This document shows positions 60,127 through 64,000 of a stretch of DNA of 64,000 bases, in pieces (positions within the stretch are counted from its first letter, which is position 1; the number at the start of each line of letters is the position of its first letter). The notes below the pieces were generated by a model. The model was not told the DNA's origin. It worked only from the letters and a program-made list of their open reading frames with translations, and did no database searches. A program made the translations under genes and the position numbers. The DNA lies in assembly GCF_031085175.1 (NCBI RefSeq), contig NZ_JAVHUY010000015.1, forward strand, positions 62,001-126,000, given 5' to 3'. Source of the stretch: Phytohabitans maris. Lineage in GTDB: Bacteria; Actinomycetota; Actinomycetes; Mycobacteriales; Micromonosporaceae.

Positions 60127-61449
60127 ATGGGGCGGATGGTGGTGCGGTTCGCGGGCGAGGGTTCCGGCGTCGCCGAGCTGAGCTGGGGCCAGCTGGAGAT
60201 CCTCGGCGCCATGCGACGCCAGGGGTGCTGGCTGGCACTGTCCAATGTGGCGCCGCTGCCGGCCGGCACCGCCGTGGACGACGTCGCCGACTGGCTGCGG
60301 TTCCTGATGAGCCGGTACCAGGTCCTGCGCACCCGCATCCGGTTTCCCGCGGACGGTGCGGCGCAGCAGGAGGTGTACGCCGCCGGCGAGGTCGCCCTCG
60401 ACGTGGTGGAGGCGGGGGAGGAGGACCCGGCGGAGGTCGCCGAGCGGGTCGTCGTCGAGTACGCCGAGCACGACCTCGACCTCGCCCGGGAGTGGCCGAT
60501 CTTCGTGGCCGCGATCGTGCGGGACGGGGTGCCCGCCTACCGGGTGCTGACCGTGTGCCACGTCGTCTGGGACGCGTTCGGCGCCCTCACCGTCCTCGCC
60601 GACCTGCGCGAGCGGGCCGCCTCGGGCGGCGTCCTGCCCAGGCCGGTCACCGCGGCGCAGCCCCTCGAACAGGCCCGCTGGCAGCGCTCGCCGGCCGGCC
60701 AGCGGCACAACGAGGCAGTGCTGCGGCACTGGGCGCACGCGTTGCGGCAGATGCCGGCCCGGCGGTTTCCCGCACCCGCCGACCGGGGCGGGCCGCGGCA
60801 CTGGAAGATCGAGTTCGCCTCACCCGCCACCCACCTGGCGATCCAGGCCATCCGGAGCCGGACCCGGGCGGGCAGCGCCCAGGTGATCCTCACGCTCTTC
60901 CTCGTGGCCCTGGCCCGGGTCACCGGCGTCAACCCGGCGGTCGCCCGGGTGGCCGTCAACAACCGGTTCCGGCGCGGGCTGGCCGACTCGGTCGCGGTCG
61001 TCACCCAGTACGGCCTCTGCGTGGTGGACGTCGCCGGCGTCAGCTTCGACGAGGCCCTCGCCCGGCTCGGCCAGCGGGTCGTCGCCACCTTCAAGAACGC
61101 CTACTACGACCCGGTCCAGCTCGCCGAGCTGGTCGACCGGATCGGCCGCGAACGGGGCGAGGAACTCGACGTCCACTGCTACTTCAACGACCGCCGGCTC
61201 GACCCGGACGGCGGGCCGGTCGCCGACCCGCCCGGGGCCGCCGAGGTGCGCGCCGCGCTGCCGGCGACCGCGCTGAGCTGCCAGCCGCTGACCCGGCGGG
61301 GGAGCGAGCGGCTGCTCGCCGCGGTCGAGGAGGCGCCCGGCACGTTTCAGCTGACCATCGAGGCGGACACCCGGTACCTGTCCCGTGAGGATCTGGTCGC
61401 CTGCGCCCGCGCGATGGAGGAGGCGGCCGTCGCGGCGGGAGCCGGCTGA
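60127..61449 (+). CDS. Stand-alone condensation-domain-like protein
   Basis: A 440-residue soluble protein from ATG 60127 (alternative 60136). It has the two-lobed acyltransferase fold pattern of NRPS condensation domains: AELSWGQLEILGAM, YQVLRTRIRF, then VCHVVWDAFGALTVL in place of HHxxxDG, and GVNPAVARVAVNNRFRRGLADSVAVVTQYGL. The second His of the motif is kept but the first is Cys and the Gly is Ala, so normal peptide-bond catalysis may be altered. No adenylation or carrier domains are in the window. It could act in trans on a carrier protein or a lipid. It is followed by, and convergent with, a lipoprotein gene. Confidence 0.7.
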   Translation: MGRMVVRFAGEGSGVAELSWGQLEILGAMRRQGCWLALSNVAPLPAGTAVDDVADWLRFLMSRYQVLRTRIRFPADGAAQQEVYAAGEVALDVVEAGEEDPAEVAERVVVEYAEHDLDLAREWPIFVAAIVRDGVPAYRVLTVCHVVWDAFGALTVLADLRERAASGGVLPRPVTAAQPLEQARWQRSPAGQRHNEAVLRHWAHALRQMPARRFPAPADRGGPRHWKIEFASPATHLAIQAIRSRTRAGSAQVILTLFLVALARVTGVNPAVARVAVNNRFRRGLADSVAVVTQYGLCVVDVAGVSFDEALARLGQRVVATFKNAYYDPVQLAELVDRIGRERGEELDVHCYFNDRRLDPDGGPVADPPGAAEVRAALPATALSCQPLTRRGSERLLAAVEEAPGTFQLTIEADTRYLSREDLVACARAMEEAAVAAGAG

Positions 61450-61453
61450 CCGC

Positions 61454-62548
61454 TCAGCCGACCTCGACCCGCACCGAGTCCAGGGCCGGGATCTGGTTGG
61501 CGCGCTGCATCATCGGTATCCGGTGCGAGGCGTCGCCGGCCCAGGCGGAGCACTGGAACGTACCGGCCTGCGGCAGGCCCGGCACCCGGATCTCGATGAC
61601 GTCCGGCTCGCTGCCGCCCTGCCGGTCCTCGGTCGCCACGAAGAACGCCGGCGCGGGCGCGGGCTCCGGGGCCACCTCGGTGCTGGTGAGCACCCGGCAG
61701 GCGGTGTGGAAGTGGCCGCGCACCAGCCCCTGGGCGGTCAGGATCGACATGTCCACGTAGTACCCGCCCTGCCCGGCCGGCAGGAACCGGTCGCGGACCA
61801 GGTTGCGGGTGCTGACCCGGATCGTGAAGGGCTGGTTGACGCCGACCCGCTCCGGCGCCTCGGTGATCAGCAGCGACGGGTTGTCGGCCGCGCCGGCGAC
61901 CTCGCCCATCTCCGTGTCGACGCAGCGGCCGCCGTTCTGGAAGCCGTCGTGCAGCGGCAGGCCGTTCCCCTCGGAGCACTCGTCCGGACCGAAGTCCAAC
62001 CCGGGCGGCGCGGTCGTCGCCGGCGGCGGCGCGGTGGTCGCGGGGGGTTGCGGCGGCCCGGTCGTCACCGGCGGGGGCGCGGTGGTGGCCGGCGGCTGCG
62101 GCGGTCCGGTCGTCACCGGTGGCCGGGTGGTCGCGCTGTTTTCGCGGCCGGGCTGCGGCGGGCCGGTGGTGATCGGCGGCCGGGTGGTGCCGCGCTTCAC
62201 GGCCGGCGGCGGCTCCTGCCGGGGCGCCGGGTTCGTCGTCGCCGGCTGGTTGGGCTCGTCCGCCCCGCCGGGGTCGGGCTCGGCCGTCTCGGCCGGCTTG
62301 TTGGGCTTGCTTCCGGGCTCGCCGGTCTTCCCGGTCTTCGCGGCCGCGGCCGGCGTGGTCGGGTCCGCGCCGGGAGTCGACTCGCTGTACCGCTCGTCCG
62401 TGGCGGCCACCGCCGGGTCGCCAGCGGCCTGCGGCTCGTTGACGACCTGTTCGCCGGGTTGGCCCGCGCAGCCGGCGAGCGCGGTGACGAGGACGGTCAG
62501 CGCGGCCAGCGCCACGCGCACACGCCGGGGGGAAGACTCAGGTGCCAT
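61454..62548 (-). CDS. Lipoprotein with a long PT-repeat linker, unknown
   Basis: A 364-residue surface lipoprotein. The signal VALAALTVLVTALAGC gives the lipidated Cys. A 160-residue low-complexity stalk includes repeated TTRPPVTTGPPQPPATTAPPP units; the C-terminal 180 residues are a compact four-Cys domain (DFGPDECSEG...NGGRCVDTE, FHTACRVL, TFQCSAWAGDASHRIPM) with beta character (RVGVNQPFTIRVSTRNLVRD). It resembles actinobacterial secreted domains of unknown role. The stalk would reach through the thick cell wall. It is divergent from the AAA+ gene. Confidence 0.7.
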   Translation of the reverse strand: MAPESSPRRVRVALAALTVLVTALAGCAGQPGEQVVNEPQAAGDPAVAATDERYSESTPGADPTTPAAAAKTGKTGEPGSKPNKPAETAEPDPGGADEPNQPATTNPAPRQEPPPAVKRGTTRPPITTGPPQPGRENSATTRPPVTTGPPQPPATTAPPPVTTGPPQPPATTAPPPATTAPPGLDFGPDECSEGNGLPLHDGFQNGGRCVDTEMGEVAGAADNPSLLITEAPERVGVNQPFTIRVSTRNLVRDRFLPAGQGGYYVDMSILTAQGLVRGHFHTACRVLTSTEVAPEPAPAPAFFVATEDRQGGSEPDVIEIRVPGLPQAGTFQCSAWAGDASHRIPMMQRANQIPALDSVRVEVG

Positions 62549-62801
62549 GAGCGGGACTCCAGGGTACGGAGAGCAGGGAGCGCGCGGAGCGTACTGCCGG
62601 CGCGCCGGCGCCTGTCAAACGCACGAAAGCCCGTGTTTAAGCCGGTTTTGAGGATGCGCGGCCGGTGTCGGGGATGGATTCGGCGGTTCTGTCCGCGTTC
62701 GCGCCCGCTCACCAGGCTCGGCGGTCCTCCAGGAACCAGAAACAAACTTAAGGTACGGATAACCGCCCGAAAAACCGGCGGCCGACGAGGGAGGTGGGTC
62801 C
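62549..62801. promoter_or_regulatory. Divergent promoter region of lipoprotein and AAA+ genes
   Basis: A minus-strand TTGACA lies at 62618-62613. A perfect 14-bp palindrome GCCGGCGCGCCGGC (62596-62609) occupies the spacer where the lipoprotein promoter -10 region would follow, a typical repressor position. On the plus side an AT-rich stretch (AACAAACTTAAGGTACGGAT, about 62744-62763) precedes a strong GGGAGGTGGG ribosome site for the ATPase gene. Confidence 0.45.
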
Positions 62802-64000
62802 ATGCCGGACGGTGCCGAGATCGCCGAGTTCGGCCGGCTGTTCCAGGAGTTCCTCCAGCTGTCGCTGGATCGGGCCACCGCCCGGCCGTCCGAGCTGATC
62901 GCCCGGCTCACCGACCACCTCGGCGTGGAGCCGATGGGGCTGCCGGTGGTCGCCGAGTCGTACCAGACCTTCGACCACGCCAACGTACAGGTGGCGATCG
63001 AGGCGTACCTGGCCGGTGACGGGCGTTCCGCCGAGGTTGTCGGCATCGCTGGGCAGGGGATGCGCGACGTGCACAGCCTCGCCGAGATGGTGGAGCTGGC
63101 CGCGCGGCACGGCGCGTTCGCGCCCGGCGGCGTCGACTACGCCACCGCGCCAGCCGGCGTCGGGGTCGAGCGGCGGGTGGTCAACTTCGGCATCTTTCTG
63201 ATCTGCGACGGGCCGGTGCGGCTCGCCGCCCTGCTGCGCGGCAGCTCCGCGCGGCACGGCCGGCCGATCGTGCAGCTGGAGGTGCTCTGCGCCGATCCGG
63301 CGGGCGCCCAGGGCATGCTGGCCGAGCTGCGCCAGCTGATGGTGATCCACAACGTCTTCCGCGGCCAGGTCGTCTCGTTCGAGCCCCACGACTTCGGCAT
63401 GGTCCACGGTGGAGTGGGGCCGCTGCGCTTCCACGCCCGGCCCGCCCTCGACGCCGGCGACGTGGTCCTGCCGCCGGGCGCGCTCGACGCCGTCGACCGC
63501 CAGATCGTCGGCATGGCCCGGCACCGCGACCGGTTGCGTGCCGCCGGCCACGCGCTCAAGCGGGGCGTGCTGCTGTTCGGCCCGCCGGGTACCGGCAAGA
63601 CCCACACCGTGCGATACCTGATGGCGCGGCTGCCCGAGTTCACCGTGGTGCTGCTGCCCGGGATGGCGCAGCGGTTCGTCCAGCACGCCTGCGGACTGGC
63701 CCGGCTGCTGCAGCCCGCCCTGGTCGTGCTGGAGGACGTCGACCTGGTCGCCGAGTCGCGCGACACCCGGCCCGGTATGGACAACCCGCTGCTGTTCCAG
63801 GTGCTCAACGAGATGGACGGCCTGGCCGGCGACGCGGACGTGGCGTTCCTGCTCACCACCAACCGCGCCGACCTGCTGGAGGCCGCCCTCGCCCAGCGCC
63901 CCGGCCGGGTCGACCTGGCGGTGGAGCTGCCGCTGCCCGACGAGGCCGGCCGCGCCGCCCTGCTGCGCCTGTACGCGCGCGGGCTGCCCCTGACCGAGCC
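62802..64000 (+). CDS. AAA+ ATPase (Cdc48/FtsH-like core), 3' end missing
   Basis: The gene starts at ATG 62802 after GGGAGGTGGG and runs off the right edge after 399 codons. Residues 1-245 are an N-terminal region with no recognised domain (PDGAEIAEFGRLFQEFLQLS...VERRVVNFGIFLICDGPVRL). The AAA+ core follows: Walker A GPPGTGKT from about 260, Walker B ALVVLEDVDLVA (LEDVD in place of the usual DEID), sensor-1 LLTTNRAD, and the arginine finger in AQRPGRVDLAVEL. It should remodel or unfold a protein or complex. The missing C-terminus may hold the effector part. Confidence 0.82.
   Translation, partial: MPDGAEIAEFGRLFQEFLQLSLDRATARPSELIARLTDHLGVEPMGLPVVAESYQTFDHANVQVAIEAYLAGDGRSAEVVGIAGQGMRDVHSLAEMVELAARHGAFAPGGVDYATAPAGVGVERRVVNFGIFLICDGPVRLAALLRGSSARHGRPIVQLEVLCADPAGAQGMLAELRQLMVIHNVFRGQVVSFEPHDFGMVHGGVGPLRFHARPALDAGDVVLPPGALDAVDRQIVGMARHRDRLRAAGHALKRGVLLFGPPGTGKTHTVRYLMARLPEFTVVLLPGMAQRFVQHACGLARLLQPALVVLEDVDLVAESRDTRPGMDNPLLFQVLNEMDGLAGDADVAFLLTTNRADLLEAALAQRPGRVDLAVELPLPDEAGRAALLRLYARGLPLTE

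Noticed and set aside
56935-60801. A 1288-codon minus-strand open frame opposite the metalloprotease
   Set aside because: It is antisense to a gene with signal peptide, HEYTH and a terminator; its translation is low-complexity with no domains.

Overview
The window is 64 kb of very GC-rich DNA with heavy use of GTG starts, several 4-nt ATGA/GTGA gene overlaps, Gly/Ala/Arg-rich proteins and many secreted polysaccharide-active enzymes. This points to an actinomycete. The gene styles and the dispersed short repeats fit Micromonosporaceae best; that is an inference from gene content, not from a marker gene. No tRNA, rRNA, CRISPR array, intact insertion sequence or prophage was seen.

Layout. 1-6.6 kb: edge of a secreted F5/8-type C protein, an ArsR/MFS pair, a GH6 cellulase and a GH18 chitinase facing each other across a perfect terminator, then a phosphodiesterase-fold protein. 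6.6-12.8 kb: flavin monooxygenase, DraG/RpiB pair, a broken secreted-protein gene, and a 2-keto-3-deoxy-sugar-acid dehydratase/aldehyde dehydrogenase pair. 12.9-16.2 kb: a histidine kinase gene that has lost its ATP-binding core, then an MFS exporter with its TetR regulator. 16.2-28.3 kb: ABC exporter, CopC fusion protein, two unrelated HEAT-like proteins, NAD-dependent DNA ligase, TMEM175-type channel, and phytoene synthase divergent from a CarH/LitR-like B12-binding MerR regulator. 28.4-36.6 kb: a six-gene ribose-type ABC/kinase/aldolase operon divergent from an FAD oxidase plus a YhfZ-like regulator. 36.6-42.8 kb: ureohydrolase-family protein, an extreme G/C homopolymer tract, a GH3-CBM2 beta-glucosidase, a vanadium haloperoxidase/phosphatase-fold protein and a second EEP protein. 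42.8-49.3 kb: palindromic repeats, NUDIX, MarR/MFS pair and two DHA2 MFS exporters. 49.3-64 kb: MOSC protein, a beta-helix membrane protein, a triple zinc-ribbon protein, KdpE-like regulator, ATP-dependent DNA ligase, tandem Usp protein, fungalysin-type metalloprotease, a stand-alone condensation-like protein, a lipoprotein and the first part of an AAA+ ATPase that runs off the edge.

How genes work together. The GH6, GH18, GH3-CBM2, F5/8C and M36 proteins form a saprophytic secretome for cellulose, chitin and protein. The sugar ABC operon joins uptake, two PfkB-type phosphorylations and aldol cleavage. The FAH-family/ALDH pair matches the last two steps of a Weimberg-type pentose pathway. Five MFS pumps and an ABC exporter, three of them beside ArsR, TetR or MarR regulators with visible palindromic operators, form a drug-efflux theme.

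The most unusual observations are: a near-identical 70-bp tandem duplication inserted in frame just after the start of the sugar permease; a CarH-like regulator with an altered Wx9EH motif beside 12-bp-spaced direct repeats; clean internal gene decay in the kinase and in the Vps62-like gene; a nested palindromic element at 43.03-43.14 kb; and a short intergenic repeat family with three copies.
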